Assembly: GCA_034509425.1 (NCBI GenBank)
Contig: JAVTVJ010000118.1
Location: forward strand, 2,418,001 to 2,482,000
DNA from: Eopsaltria australis
Lineage: Eukaryota; Chordata; Aves; Passeriformes; Petroicidae
Reading direction: 5' to 3'
DNA: 64,000 bases
Shown: positions 23,445-37,488 of the stretch, piece by piece
Layout of the letters: each line of letters opens with the position of its first letter
How positions within the stretch are numbered: position 1 is the first letter of the stretch
The notes under the pieces: model-generated
Databases searched by the model: none
The model's input: only the letters and a program-made list of their open reading frames with translations
What the model was told of the DNA's origin: nothing
Made by a program: the position numbers and the translations under genes

Positions 23445-26400
23445 GACTCTTAATTAAGAAGATACAATTAGCTGTTCTTCTGCTGACTTTGATAACACAG
23501 TGACCCCTCTGGTTTCATCTACCTTGTGTGGGAATGGTTTTATACAAGTGCCTTGGAATATCTCATTTCAAAACAACTTTTTAAAACTTGTTTTGCATTC
23601 ATTGGGCCAGTGAAGTGCTGCTCCATGTTACCAGCAACATCTCAAGAAGAGGAGGTATCCGCTTGGTGAAAGGCTAACTTCCTTATGAGCATGCTGTAAG
23701 CTGATAGGGTGTTCAGAGCTGATAATTGCTCCTCTGGTTGAGAACATTGCTTGTATAAATTTCCATGGTATAGTAGCTCATACACTAATGACAGTGTAAC
23801 TGTTGCTTGGCTTGTGTCTCCCAATGCACATTTTAAGAAGCTGTGTCTCTATAAACTGTGAATTTCCATCCAACAGGTGCCCCAACAGGGTTTTGCAGGC
23901 ACCATATCAACTGCTGTTTGCATGGTTCTGTCTTCAATGGTTAAGGCCCTGTGTGAGAGCCTAAGAAAGCATATCAGGCAGTTTCTATGAATCAGTAGCT
24001 TTTCTGTTTTTAAACTTATGAGATGCTGTCACATAGATGATGCTTAATTAGTACAGTTTTAGAATATTTTGTATAAGGTTATGTATATCGCCTTTATATT
24101 TCAAAGGTGGATTCCCTCGTGCTCTGGAATTGAAATACAGACTTCTCTGTACATTTTCATGTGCTATTTTGCATTAGTTCCAGAGTATTTGTTTACAGCT
24201 CCACATCAGAAGAGTCTGCATGCTTTATTCACAAACTGTTTCTTTCACTTCCCTGTGGCATTAAAAAAGAAGGATAAGGTGTATATGTGAATGCAAGATA
24301 GCATTAAGATGTGTCTACTGTATTAATGTAAACTAAAGGCCTTTTGAATTTGCTCAGAAGCTTCTTCTTCTCCCCATAGAAGTACCGTGTTTCTCTGCAT
24401 ATAAAATGAAAAATTGGCTTCATCTGTAGCTGCCATTGAAGAACTCTCCCAGTAATATGAGCCCAGAGGGGCGAATACGTGGTTCTCACTTGGGAACAGT
24501 TTAATGCAGCTGCGGTTATTAGAGCGTCAAACTTACTTTCTTTTTAAACCTGTTAGCAATAACTTGAATTCATGGTGGGATGTCTCGTATGAGAGAAGGG
24601 CAAACAGACTGACAGCATTGAGTTAGCCAGTAGCAGCATGTTTCTCTGGACTTAGTCACATAATCACAATGTAACATGTTCATCTACTATTGGAGTGTAC
24701 TTACCTTAATACTCAAGTACAACAGACAAAAAGAAGTAGGTTTGCAAAAATTAAAGCTCCAGAATAAACGTATACCTGCTCCTTAGTAAAATGAACAATT
24801 AATCTTTTCAGTGAGTTTTTCTAAATGCTAATCAAAAATATAATGATTCACGAATCATTACTCAATTAAATTGGAAGCAATAATTTGACTTTTCACCAAT
24901 TATAATAATTTTTTCTTTATCTTTGGAAGTTGTGGTGGATCAATCACATAAAATGGTTTACTGAATAATTTGCTCTTTATAACTAGGTGAGGATTTTGAA
25001 GTAGCCATTATTTGGTGCTTGATGTTTATTTTAGTAGATACTTCACCTTCCTTTAACTTCCTGGGAACAATAAGATGAATTTAAGTGGTACCGATTACGA
25101 GAGTAGATCAGTCGAAAGGTACAAGGCATGAATATGGCAGCAGCATTTCCCTTGGTTTGGTGGTCCAGACTGCCTTTAGGTTCAGTCTGCCTGGTTCGGT
25201 ACACCAGCCTTGACATTTAGGCATGGCTCAAATATTTCACTTGGGCATGTGTGAAACCAGTGTTTATTTCCTCCTGTGACAGTGAAGTGGGTGTGTCTAA
25301 GATGATAAATTTAGATTACATTTTTCTTCCTAAAGTTCATGGAAGGAATGAAAGAATACTACAGTAAAGAACAGAACATTCCTTTTCCTTGTGTATTTTC
25401 AGTTCCAAGCATTTTGAACCACATTCCTTTAATGAGCTGTTAAGTCAAGAGGCTCCACGTTGATTTGTGTACACTGGCTGGTACTCATCCTGAGTTTTAT
25501 TTTTTAAAGGACACTTTTGTCTGTAAAACACAGTTCTATACATACACTATATATAAGTAAATATATAAAAATAAACACCTATATGCTTTATGTATATATA
25601 TATATGTATAAGCATATAAATGGTTTACATGTATAAAAGTGTATATATTTATATAACATAATAGCATAACAAATGCCAGGGTATGTTAGATGAACAGTCT
25701 CAGGCCCTTAGGGTGAATTGAAACACTAAGTTTTGTTTTCTGAGTTAGTGTTGTAATAGCTAGACTGTTGTGCAGAAGGTAATTTCTATTCCCTGCCTTC
25801 CTCATCCGTACTTTTACTGGGCTGCTGTACATGATTTTGAGGTCAGCTGTTAAACTGCTGTTTTTTTCTCCTATTAGCCATCATGGGTAACCATAGTCAA
25901 GCATTTTTAAACTAGCTTTCATAGTAATGAAAGTGTAAATGGAAGGATGTTGAAGGAGACGTATAAGACTGACCTTTTGACAACAAATTGTAAGATAGTT
26001 GTCTGCTATAGATTTTTTATTAGATTAAAAAAAGAAAATCTTCTTTATTTCTATTTGCTTGGCTAATTCAGGAGGCTTCAGCTCTAATTTTCAAGTGATT
26101 CTGGGTGGTTTAAACTAATTTTTGCAATTTCAGGCCAGTTTCAGTGACAGTTGTATAGTTACTACTGTTTTGCATTGCTCATGTTGGTTTTATCTGTTTT
26201 GACTGTGGATACTGTAAGGGGAAAGTCTCAGATTCTCTCTGTAAGAAATAAGGAAGAGAAAAGAATGGGGAATGAGTTATGCACAAACCTTTATTCAGTG
26301 GCATAGACTATTGCTCCCTCAGCGACCATTCTCGGTTTTGTGTTTTGTGGGATTTTTGGGTCTTTTTTGAGATGGAGCTGTAATTTATAAATTGTGGATA

Positions 26401-29400
26401 GTAATACCTCGACTTCTTCTTTGTGTTGAGTGGATGTGCCTTGTTCAATTTTAAGTTTGCTGTTCAGAGGCCATTGGTTTCCCATCCTTTTCCCTTTTCC
26501 TGCTTACCAAAACCACCAGAAGAATCTTGCAAATTTGTGGATAGCCATGTGGCTTTTATCTTACCAGTGGTGCTTCCTAAAATTTGTGGTAGTCCACATA
26601 CCATTTGGAAATGTGTTGAATGGCTCACTGTTTGATAGTCACATCCTCAGTTGTTGAAATCCACATATTTCAAGCATTGCTTCATTTAAGTAACTGAATG
26701 AGCTAAGAGCGTGTGCTGCCTGTGGGGAGAGAGGTTGTAGAATGGCAAGATTGATGAGAGATCTCTTTAGAGTACAGAGACTTTGAAAGACATCCATTCC
26801 TTGGCTTTCATGCAGTGCTGCAGCATTTGTTTTACTCCTGAGTCTCGCAGACTTGACACAACTGGTCAGTGAGCTGCTCATCCATGTCTTTTGTGTGTTT
26901 GGGAGAGGGACAGGAAGAAGAATTGTGAGTACATGATTTTGCTGATAGTGTAATAGGTGGGCATGAGAATCAATGACACTGTATATGATACTCTGGACTG
27001 GACATAGCTAGTGTTTCTGATGGGAAAACTGTCATTGTTTTGGCTTTGCTATTGCTGTGTTTAAATCCCATATTCTTTAGCACCGTTCAGTTCATACAGT
27101 GGGAGAATAAATACACAAAGGGCTGTGCTGTATCTTAATCCAGAAATGAGAGAAAATCTGAATGTTATTAGTATTACTCTAACTCTGTATGTAGAGGAAA
27201 TATCTAATCTTGATTGATCTAGTCCCAATTGCCCGTTTCAACTCTTGTATAGATTTGTTTGCAAGTTCACAGTTTATACTGTGCTAAATGCCACCAAATG
27301 TGTTGCAAAAAACAAAGGAAAAATTCACACTTCTATAATTATATTTTAGTTTATAATTATATTTTTCTCTTGTACCCCAACTGAGCATTTCAGTAATTTG
27401 TATGTTTTTTTACACTGCTGCATACTCTGAAGAGATGATGAGAATAATGTGAAAAATTGATAGGAAAGCAAAATCATAGTCACCTATGTGTTCACACAGT
27501 ATTGATGGTGACAAAATCTATTAAGTTTTTCTCAATCTTGGGCCAAAATGTCAGTAAAAATTACTGACTGTTTTTAATACTGAAAATTATTCTCTTCTAC
27601 ATTTGAATAGAAATCTGTCTCACAAGTATGGGCACAAGAAACCTGTTGCTTAACTTAAAATCCTTCTCTTTGACCGCTTTTCTCTCCCTTACAAAAAAAA
27701 TCCTGCACAGTTTAGTTGTCCAGGGTCTGATTTTGAATTACTGAAATATATTGAATGCACACCATTAAAACTCTGTTTAAAATGGGTTAGACTCCTAGCA
27801 GAAGGATAAATCATAGATGTATTTCATCTGAGAAGCTTAATGCAAAACTGAGATGGGTTATTCAAACAAAGAACACAAAACTAATGATTAAGATGAGCTA
27901 TGGCTAAAAGGAGATTTCATGCCTACTGATCTCATCTTGATAAACTAGAGATCATTTTAGAATAACAATAATAATATTAAATTAGAAGGTGTATGACCTT
28001 CTAAAAAATGAAGTTCTGTGTTCACGAAGTCATAACTTTCTGTCTTAAACTGTCTTTATGTGTAAGTGATAAAGATTAGGCTTACATGCTGTTTTGATGT
28101 TTGCTGTACCCTCAAACTAGGTAGATCATCTCTAATTGTGACTCTGCAGTGATTTGAGCAGATCATGCACTCCAGATATTCACTGTGGTGTGTGCCAAGT
28201 GACCTGTAGGTTTTTCTGAATGCATGTCAGCATATTTTTGTGCCAGATCACAAATTGAGTAATCCAGTGCCTCTGACATTTTTGTCACTTTATTTGTATT
28301 TATTGTGGCTGGCTTTTGCACAGTCTAAACAACAGCAGTGGAGCTGACTGTGCTTTTATGTAGAAGGGTCCCTATAAAAATGACTAGAAGATGATATGTG
28401 ACTAGGGAATGAATATTACTCATTCCCAGTGAAATTTAGCGAGCAGATGGACAGTATGTTCTGCTGATAATGTCCATGTTAAAGATATTTCAAGAGATGA
28501 GAACTAGAAATAAAAAGAGTATTTTGAAGACTTATACATTTCCTGGAAATTGCAGGAGCTAAGAATTCTTGCTTTTCCTTCCCATTATTAGAGCAGGCCT
28601 GTGCCACATATGTCCTGTCATGTTCCCAGCTTGTATTCCTGATGGAGGCTAGGCACAGATGTGCAGATCTACCAAGGCTGGATTCACTTGCTGAAATGTG
28701 TGTGTGAATGTGAAATACTTGGGATGCTGTAGGGCATCTGGCTGCTTCATGCTGTGAAGTGTGAGGCTTGCCCACCTTTTTAACATTAAGTGTGTGTGGA
28801 TGTCTTGGACATACCAGCGTAAATACCAGTAGGTGCCTATAATTAGGCACTTGAGTTGAACTTCTAATTCCTCTTGCTTGTTTCATTTCATCAATGGGTT
28901 TTTATTAGTGTCTGGGAGTTAGATATAATTTCTTTTGTGTAGTAGATTGATAGCAGTGTGAAATTAGGCTGATGTATTTAAACTCTGATCAATTCTTTGA
29001 ACTGTGTGTGGTTTCTTTCTTGTTATAATGGTGAAAAAGCTAGCTTGCCTTTTTTTTGAGATTGCTCTTTTCCAATAGGAATAAGAAGTCTTGAAGTTGT
29101 ATCATTATTTAGTATTTATTTACTGTTCTTTAATTGTAAGGGGAACCTATAGATCTTCCTTTGTCTTCAGTCAAGAGAAACGTCCTTATCTGTTATGCAT
29201 GTGTGTAGGAAATGCAGCTTTATCAGCAGTGATCTCGTCAGATTCCAGTTGGATTTTACAGCATTTGTGTGCATAATTTTTTCCTCAGATTTCAGATTTT
29301 ATTCATGTGCTGTAGTGAAACATATCTATTTGAGTGAGTAAAATGTTCGCATCCATGCTTTTGTCATCTACTCGTGAAAATAAAAGTCATGTTGTTTTTC

Positions 29401-32035
29401 AAGCAATACAGATATGTAGAATTTTGCAAAAGGTCATGATCTTGAAATGATGTTAATTTTTATTGCAACTATGTCAATGTCCAGAGTCCAAGTGCTATGA
29501 CTTAAGGCAGAGCGAAAATGATCTCTTTGAAAGAACGGTGGAAGGTTTTGTAAGCCAAGTCCTTTAAATATAATTAATCAGGGGGAAAAGGAGAGAAGGC
29601 TCTCTGATATCCTGCTTGTTGGAGCATTTACATTGCTTTGTAGAACTTAGATATACTTAAATTAAATGTAGGATTCAAATGTGTTGACTAATTTGGGGGT
29701 ATTCTTGTTTGTTTGGTTTGTATTTTGTTTTGTTTGTCAGCACATAGAAAACTATGTTCTAAAACAGTATGAATAAGCAATTACCTGTTTTAATAGGGTT
29801 GACTCAGACTTGTTCATGAGTGCTCTTCCATTGACAAACTGCACCATTGCATAAAAGACTGTTTTTAGGTCTGCAATCTGGACATCATAAAGCTTTTTTA
29901 AAGGAAAAGAAGTAGAATTTCATTCACAAGTCAGTTACGTAATATCTAAAATGCAGGAGACTATTAAAAGGACTATATTTAGCTATAAAGTTGAACCTTT
30001 CACTTTCAAATAGATTAACATATAATTATTGTAGAGACCCATAGGAAAATTTTCATGTTCTAGAATTTTTTGTATCGTTGCTTTAATTCTGTTTAGCTTG
30101 ATATGTACTACTTAATAGGATGAGGATTGATTTTCAGTTTCAAATTTAACTTTAAAATAAGAATTTTATGTCCTTCACCTGGTGAGATATAGAAGAAAAA
30201 CTAGTTTATATTAAAAAAAAAAAAGTGAGAACTGTGAATTTTAAAAATTGTATTCTTGATTTACCTTCCTAGCTTGCAGAGAGTACCACCTGGCATTTTC
30301 AAGCAAACCGGAGGAATTTTTGTTGTTGTTCTTTTTTCTTTTCTCCTTCCTCATGTTAGCCGGCTTAACACTTTTCACAGCCCACTTGCCTGTGTTTCTG
30401 CTGTGATACATTTCCTCTGTGTTTGAAGGGTCTCTAAGAGCACTTGTAATTTTTTTAGCTTAAGTGTAGTTCCTTATGGAGCATTTACAAAGAGTAGTAC
30501 AGGTGAGGGGTTTTATGCCTCTTTTTTTAAGGTAAGAGGTTTTTGTGAACCATTTGCTGCTCTGTTAAACACTCCAGACAATTATGTTGAGTCTTTATCT
30601 GATCTTTTGGCTCAACAGCCACTCTAGTTACCAGAGGGAGACACGGACTAGAGCACTCTGGCATGTGGCAGAGAACGTATTCTGCACTGCTGTATGTTCA
30701 CGTGTTGGTGAAATGGCCCCTGTGTTTCTCATTTGCTTTCAGATCAGAATGATCTGCTGATCTCAGGACTACAGATTACTCTGGTGAAGCAGGGAGCATT
30801 TGTCAGCCTGCAGGGAAGGTCTTGGCGTGTACTGTAGTCATGGGCTCTGTGCTTCTTTCTTCAGGCTGTTTTCTTCATAGTGCCTTTGTTAAAGCTTAAT
30901 CACTCCTGCATAATTCTTACGTATTCAGAAAGTGATGCAATATCCACATGAATAATCTCCTGTTTTATTATCTCCATTAGAAATATTTTTACATGGCAAA
31001 GGACATGTTGATAAGTGAAGTCCCTAGTTTCTCTAAATAAATCTCCTAAGAGCAACTTTTTCTTTCCTTGCTTTTGCCTGTCATTGTTAAAGTGATAATA
31101 ATAAACATATCTTTAGAGATACAGAAGGCAGAGACATGCAGGAGAAGGAAATTAAAGCATGGTTAACAGCAGTAGCTGACTTTTCAGAGGAGACTACTTA
31201 AAAAGACAAACGGACTGGTAGAAAAGCCAGTGTTTGAAATCTTTGCTGAAATGAAGAAAAGAGCTGGAAGTACATTTTGTCCCAATATTAGTGTTAAATA
31301 AAATGTTAATGACCTTCTTTTTCAAAAATTTGTTGGGGGAGGAAAGGATGTATTGTTTGTTTGTTTGTGTTTAAAAAAATAACTTCAGACCTGAAACAAC
31401 CTTTGACATATAGGCTGATAGTATCACTACCAAAATTCAGTCTGAAGTTTACTCTTGTCTGAAATCACCTGGAAATACAAGTGAGTGTGTTTTGCTTGAG
31501 TAATCCCTTGAAAATGCAGTGGTGCCACCAGCACCGTAATAATGACCGTAATGTCTTTGAAGCCACTCAGAAGCTTCTGCTCAAAGACACTCTTAAATAA
31601 TTAAATCTTCTTTTCTTTTTTCAGTTTATTTGAAATATTTAATGGCATCCCCCCAAGTACCAGATTTCCTTCCTTCCTTTCTTTTCTTTCTCATGAAAAG
31701 CATAAATAGAGTATTTTAATTAAGACACTACTTACTAACTTGGATAGTAAAGAAAGGTGATGAAAGAGCAGGTCCAGATAGTTATTTGTTGAGACCCTAA
31801 GTTACCTTTTCTTAATACAGAAATGACAACTTGAAAAACCTGGGTACCTGCAAGGTGATGGTAGAAGCCTTGGTTCTCTCCTGCAAATAAAGGGAGGCAT
31901 TTTATCCACTTTGCTGCATGCCCTCTGGCTCCTGGCAGTTCATTCTCTAACCATTTATGTGGTCTATTTGCAAGACCAGCTGCCTACCTATCTGTACATA
32001 GATTTAATTATTTTTTTTATTTTTTTTTTTTACAG
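23445..32035 (+). other. PUDP: PUDP intron 1, last part
   Basis: This is AT-rich sequence with a TA-rich low-complexity patch at about 25540-25660, ending in the strong T-rich tract and TACAG acceptor at 32011-32035. No exon or known repeat family was recognised. A minus-strand stretch at 26275-26885 has several open segments in different frames but no identifiable homology. Confidence 0.7.
25540..25660. repeat. TA-rich low-complexity region
   Basis: TATA and ATAT runs dominate, with no fixed repeat unit. It is simple sequence in intron 1. Confidence 0.8.
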
Positions 32036-32254
32036 ATACTGAGCGTCTCTATACAGTAGTGTTTGAAGAGATCTGTGGGCGTTTTGGAAAGACCTATAAC
32101 TGGGACGTGAAATCCATGGTTTTGGGTAAACAAGCCCTAGAAGCAGCACAGACTATTCGAGATGTTCTAGATCTTCCAATAACCGTAGAAGAGCTCTTAC
32201 ATGAAAGCAAAATACAGCAGGAGAAGATATTCCATACTGCTCAGTTAATGCCAG
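32036..32254 (+). CDS. PUDP: Pseudouridine-5'-phosphatase, exon 2 (residues 28-101)
   Basis: This exon completes Asp28 and runs through T-E-R-L-Y to the L-M-P-G hinge. It encodes the alpha-helical cap that sits over the HAD active site and selects the substrate. Recognisable segments are the D-T-E-R-L-Y start, N-W-D-V-K-S (about residues 50-55), G-K-Q-A-L-E-A-A-Q, and L-P-I-T-V-E-E-L, all closely following the human protein as I recall it. The acceptor is a long T-rich tract ending TACAG (32031-32035), and the donor is CAG|GTATGT (32255). It enters in phase 1 and leaves in phase 1, so Gly101 is split across intron 2. There are no stops or frameshifts. Reading past the donor adds an irrelevant tail before a stop. 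Confidence 0.95.
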
Positions 32255-33193
32255 GTATGTTTCTTTGCAGCATTTATAAACTCTTTATGGAATTATTTAA
32301 ATGCTAATCAAGGTAGAAGTTTGTAATCTGCCTTCCACAAAGCAGTTGCTCTTACAGATTGTTTCACTGCTATTGTTTTAGAAAATTTACCTAAACCTAC
32401 CTGTTTATTTACCTGTTTAAAAGGATATTTTACCTAATAAAGTCAACAGAATTTTTTTTTCTCTGTTTACTTCGAGAAAAGCTTTTTTCATGTTTTAAAA
32501 TAACGAAGAAGACTAGATATATATGCATGAATTCTGGTTTGTAAACCAGACATTGTTTGTAATTGTTGTTGGCAGCTGTGTTTTACCTGGCTATGAGCGT
32601 AGTCTGACTTCGTTAAGCACAGATGCATTTGCCTGCACATTTAAAAGTATGTGGACCCATGGGTTCTTTCTTTTGGGACTAATCTCACCTCACCTGAAAA
32701 TTGTAATTCAGCTGTAGTGTCTGAGTGTGTCAGTGGCGAAGGAGGATTTTTCAGGTCATCCTAAGACAAGTGAGTTTCCTTACCTTCAGCAGATATATCT
32801 TTTACCAGTGATTGTGCAGGATGCTCAAGTGAGTAGCTTCAATGAGGTAACTCAAGATAAGCAAGAGGCTGAATCTTACCTGTAGTGTGAATGCATACTT
32901 TTGTATTCAATTACATTTAGATTTGAAATGCTTAGAAATCCTCAGCCATGCAACACTCTCAGTACCTAAAACTAGGATTGCTGCTAACTTTATGTTCTGT
33001 GGTAAACTTTCTGGAGCAAATGTCAATAATTTATTAAGAAAAAAAACCCAAAAACATAAGGAGAGGACTATAAAAAAAGTGTTAGAAGTGTTCTCTTTGA
33101 ACATGTGCTCGTTTGTTCTGACAATTTCTACAGCGCATTAGTATTTTAATTTTTGATGCTTTTGTATATCTAGTTTCATAATGCGCTAAGAAA

Positions 33194-33226
33194 AAGTTAA
33201 AAGTTAAAAAGTTTGAAAAGTTAAAA
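33194..33226. repeat. Short degenerate tandem repeat (AGTTAAAA-like)
   Basis: Three to four imperfect copies of an AGTTAAAA-like unit lie in a row. Confidence 0.7.
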
Positions 33227-34738
33227 ATATGTTATATGTTAGGAATAAATACCAAGCAGCAAAAAATAAAAGGTGTGATTTTTTCAGGAGCTTAAAAAGT
33301 TTAGTATATTGTGTGTCTGTCTTAGTTATCTCCCTTACTTACCTCTCTTATGTCTTTTGTATGCAAGATTTTTCAAATTGCATCTCTCTCACTTATAGAT
33401 CCACCTGAAACTGTAAGCCTAGTTAAACTTTCCAGAAAAACAGGGAAGTTGGATGGAGGTGCTTTTCATTTCTCATCTCAAGCTTCTGAGACTGATGTTT
33501 CGAATATCTCTTTTGCAAGCCAAACGAAAAAAGCCTTGTCTGGGTTTAGAAAATGCCAGATGAGCAGATGGGTAAAATGTTAGGTGGCACAGAGAAGAAT
33601 TGCTGTAAAGAAATAACCCGAGTAATTGATGCTGTTAAGTGGACATTCCATGCCTGCTGAAGACTGTAATAATATGGCTGAGCTGGTTTGAACAGAGTTA
33701 GAAAGGTGATGGAACAGATTAGCCAAAGGAAACATGAAGTTTTCTATTGTTCCTGCCTTCAAAAAGTGAATTTTGGGCTCACTGAAGCTGGGCTATTGTG
33801 GATGAAACAAGCAAAATTTGTACTAGGAAAAGCAAGTAAACATTTTCATCATCACCAGAATTGTTCAACTGATTATCTTTTCAGTTTAACTAAATTCACG
33901 TGATAACTTTTTTCAGGCTACATTCTAAAGTAGAATTAATGTGAACTAGCACACTTTATGCTCAGTAGCCGTTGTAGAGAGAAAAGGCATCCTTAGTCAC
34001 TAAAATGATGTGGTCTGTACTTTACTTAGTCACAGCATATTGGATACAAGCTGAATTGTCATGAATTTTGGGAAACCAGTTGATGACAGCTAATAAGCTT
34101 AGAGGAAAATGGCTCCAGCTACTTACTATTCAGTTTCTTTAAGAGCTGTTCTCCAGTTAACCAGATTTTTTAATACTATTGTGTCTTTTTGTATCTTTTG
34201 AGGATGTTTATTAATGGATTGTGGATTATTCTACAGTCACTTAATGTTCTTGAATTAAGAATGGGCTTCTTGCATGTGTTGTGCAAGATGTAAGACTGTG
34301 GTAGCATTTAGAACTTCCATTATTCTCTGACTCAACTGATCTTTCAGATGGTTATAGGTGAATACAGGAAAGTGAAACTTAATTGTCATATTAACAGTGT
34401 AAGATGGCTATAAAGTGCTGTGTCTCTGGTTGTCTTTTGACAGTTAATAGGTTCTATTTTTCAGTCAGTTTCTAAAGGTTGTCCAAAAAATAGGATTGAA
34501 ATTTGATTTGGTGGAGAGCAATGCTAAACAGTAACCAATGTTATTTGAAAAAGTGACTCAAAAAAAGTGGCTGATGAGCCACTTGATGAGCTGTGCACGT
34601 GGTCTTGCCAAAGATGATAGCTCTGTAAATTCCTAAATCAAGTAAATGACAGGTATGTCAGTGATGGTTAAGGATAGTGTGGAAGTTGAATAAATATTTA
34701 ATTGGCAAAGCAGTTCTTTGTCTGACATGTTAGAAACC

Positions 34739-35314
34739 TGTCCTGGTTCCAACTGAGATAGAGTTTATTTTCTTCTTAGTAGCAGGTGCAGTGCTGTGTT
34801 TTGGATTTAGTACAAGAATAAAGTTGATAACACACTGTTTAAGTAGTGCTTATCCCAAATCAAGGATTTTTCATTTTCTTGTGCTCTGCCAGTGAAAAAG
34901 TGCTCAATAAGCCAGGAGGGAGCATGGCCAGGACAGCTTATCTGAACTGGCCAGAGGGATATTCTGTACCATAGCGCATCAGGCCCAGTATATAAACTGG
35001 GATTGTTACCCAGGAGAGGGACCAGTCATGGCTTGAGGATGGGCTGGGCATCAGTCAACAGGTAGTGAGCAATTGTATTGCGCATCATTCTTCTTAGGTT
35101 TTATCTGTCTCTCCCCCTCTCCCTTTCATTTTACAACTGGTAGTATGAATATTATCATTATTGCTTTGCTTTGATTATTAGTCAAATCTGTTCTTACCTC
35201 AACCCAAAAGTTACTTTTTCTCCTGATTCTTCTTCCTATCCGACCAGGGAGGACATGTGCACTAAGTGAGAAGCTGTGTGGTACTTAGTATCCAGCAGGG
35301 GTTAAACCATGGCA
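34739..35314 (+). mobile_element. Endogenous retroviral solo LTR (ERVL-like)
   Basis: The block begins TGTCCTGGTT and ends near AAACCATGGCA, giving the TG...CA termini of an LTR about 576 bases long. It closely resembles a very common avian LTR I recall. Recognisable parts are the 'gtagcaggtgcagtgct' start region, 'gttgataacacact', the CAGTATATAAACTGG TATA box (about 34986-35000), 'gggctgggcatc' downstream of it, and the 'taaaccat' terminus. No internal retroviral genes adjoin, so it is a solo LTR left by recombination. The flanking five bases (AAACC and GGGGC) do not form an obvious target-site duplication, so an end may be eroded. Confidence 0.85.
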
Positions 35315-36936
35315 GGGGCTATATGGCATGCATACCACTTAATGTACAACCTCTCTGAGACATTAGTCTCAGAGTCATTAAAGACAGAATTTTGGCTGTT
35401 TCAGTATGGCCAAACTGTCAGACAAGCTTCAATACATCAGGCTGTGGTCAAAATACAAATTTCATCGAAGAAGAGGCTACATCCATTTCTGGTATGGAAT
35501 TTTCTGGTAACTATTTGAGATTTTTTCATAGTTAGATTTATTTTTAGTTCTGAAAGAATCTTAATGTTAATTTTGAATCAGTAGCGAAAGAAATTAATCC
35601 AAGATGACACAAAATGACAGGCCTGCCACTGTGCTGCTTTTCTAAATATTTCTGTCAGAGTACAGACATTGTTATCTACAAAAGTAATATAGTAGACTTT
35701 CTGTTTCTGCAAATGCATTTTGAGCATTTCGATGTTGCAGGGAAGTGCATGGTGAGAGGATGAGGGAATGGCAAGCAGAACAGAAGATAACCATGCATAT
35801 GTAAATTTACCTATAGGTATATAGGTGTGGTTTTGCAGAAACCTAGACTATATACGCAGTGAAAAAAACTGAACTCCAAGTTATACAACTGCCAGTGTTT
35901 CCTAAAATCATGTCAGGATTATGAAACTACTGTTACTCTTTCACTGTACTCTGGTTTTTGGCTCATCATCATTATCACAAAGCACATATCTTTAAGGATT
36001 GTGTGGCTGTGTATAGCTTTCAGACATTTCCCATTCCTGGGTTGGTTTCAGGGTAACTGGGATTTCATTGTTGCATCTCCTGTTCAGCCAGTGCAGAATG
36101 TGATGTGCAAGCTATTTTCCAGTTCAAGTACAGTTGACTGTCTCTTGCAGCCATGGGGGGATAATTTCATACCTCAGCTTTAGTACCAAATGAAGCTAGT
36201 CAGAAAGCTCAAAAAGAGAAGAAAGGAAAACAGTTCAAATTTCAATGACAACTCACTCCAAATTTCTATTTTTCTTGAACAGTTCCATTCAACCAGCAGT
36301 CTAGTTTGCTTAACTGTTGCTTCCTTGGTTCATGTTGTGCCCTTAATGGTTAAACAGACTTCCTGCCATGATATCTTTTCCTTGCTGTTTTTGTTTTAAT
36401 GGTAGGAAACCCTAGTGAGTTCATGCTGGGCTCAGTGAGCCTATAACCCCTAGAGATAAGCCAATTAGCTGCAAACTCAGAATGGTGCTTCCTGTTTGGC
36501 TGATATCAAACATTTGGCATTTGGGACTAAAAGACTGCCACCCAAACATGTGTTTATCAGGAAATCAGCCACACAGTTGATGCGGGTTTTGAATTATGTA
36601 AAATTTAGTACTTACCTTCTTTCTATGGTCATGCATGTGTCAGTATGTCCAGATTAAAATGAGAGTAATGGTTTGATGAATAGGAAGTCTCTCTCTGACC
36701 AGAAGGATCTCTGGTACTTTTTAGGGAGCAATAAGATGAGAAGATAAAAGTCTTTATTAATAGTCATTGCCTTCCAAAGTAGGGGGGTTGGCTGGTAGTT
36801 TGCACCTCCACTTTTGTAGCTTATTGAAAGGATAGCATACCATTGCAGATAGCATTTTTAAACAGTACGTCATAACAAATAAAGAAGCAGGTTGGTCTGA
36901 GAGTTGTGTTTCCATCGTTTCATGAGATTCAGAAAT

Positions 36937-37030
36937 AGAATAGAATAGAACTATTTCAGTTGGAAGGGACCTACAACTGTCATCTAGTCCAACTGCCTGT
37001 TCAGGGCTGACCAAGTTAAAGCATTCATAG
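36937..37030 (-). mobile_element. CR1 LINE 3' fragment
   Basis: The segment starts with tandem AATAG units and then 'cagttggaagggacctacaa', the reversed tail of a CR1, and continues through 'catctagtccaactgcctg' and 'cagggctgacca'. It is a short 5'-truncated copy. Confidence 0.9.
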
Positions 37031-37427
37031 CAATTAAACAAAGCAGTGGATGATCCCAGCTCTGTCACACTGTCACCTTCACAGCAGCAATTCTGACTTC
37101 ACCTGAGGATTGAGCAAGTGTATATAATTGATAACACTGGAGATGGGCTTGGAACTGTTGCAGCACACCTGCTACATAAAAATATTTTAAAATAATTTTG
37201 TTACTTAAGCTAACAAACATAGCACAGGAATGTAACTGGATCATGTACCAAATAACCAGTAATTACTCGGGGAGAGGGATAAGACAATCCGTAAAATGTC
37301 CTAAATACCTCACCTTTTCTAAAGTATTTTTGTGGTCCCCAAAACTATGTCAAAGGATACCCAGCAGCACTTAGTAGCACTAAAGTTGTTGTTTTCATGG
37401 TAATTAATTGAGGCCTATGTGAGTAAA

Positions 37428-37488
37428 GCTTGTTGGACTTGATGATCCTTGTGGAACTCTTCCAACTCAGCTTATTCTTGATTATGTG
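37428..37488 (+). mobile_element. Very short CR1-like 3' end
   Basis: The sequence 'ttgttggacttgatgatcct' followed by a degraded 'cttccaactcagcttattct' matches the last 60 bases of a CR1 in forward orientation. Confidence 0.75.
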
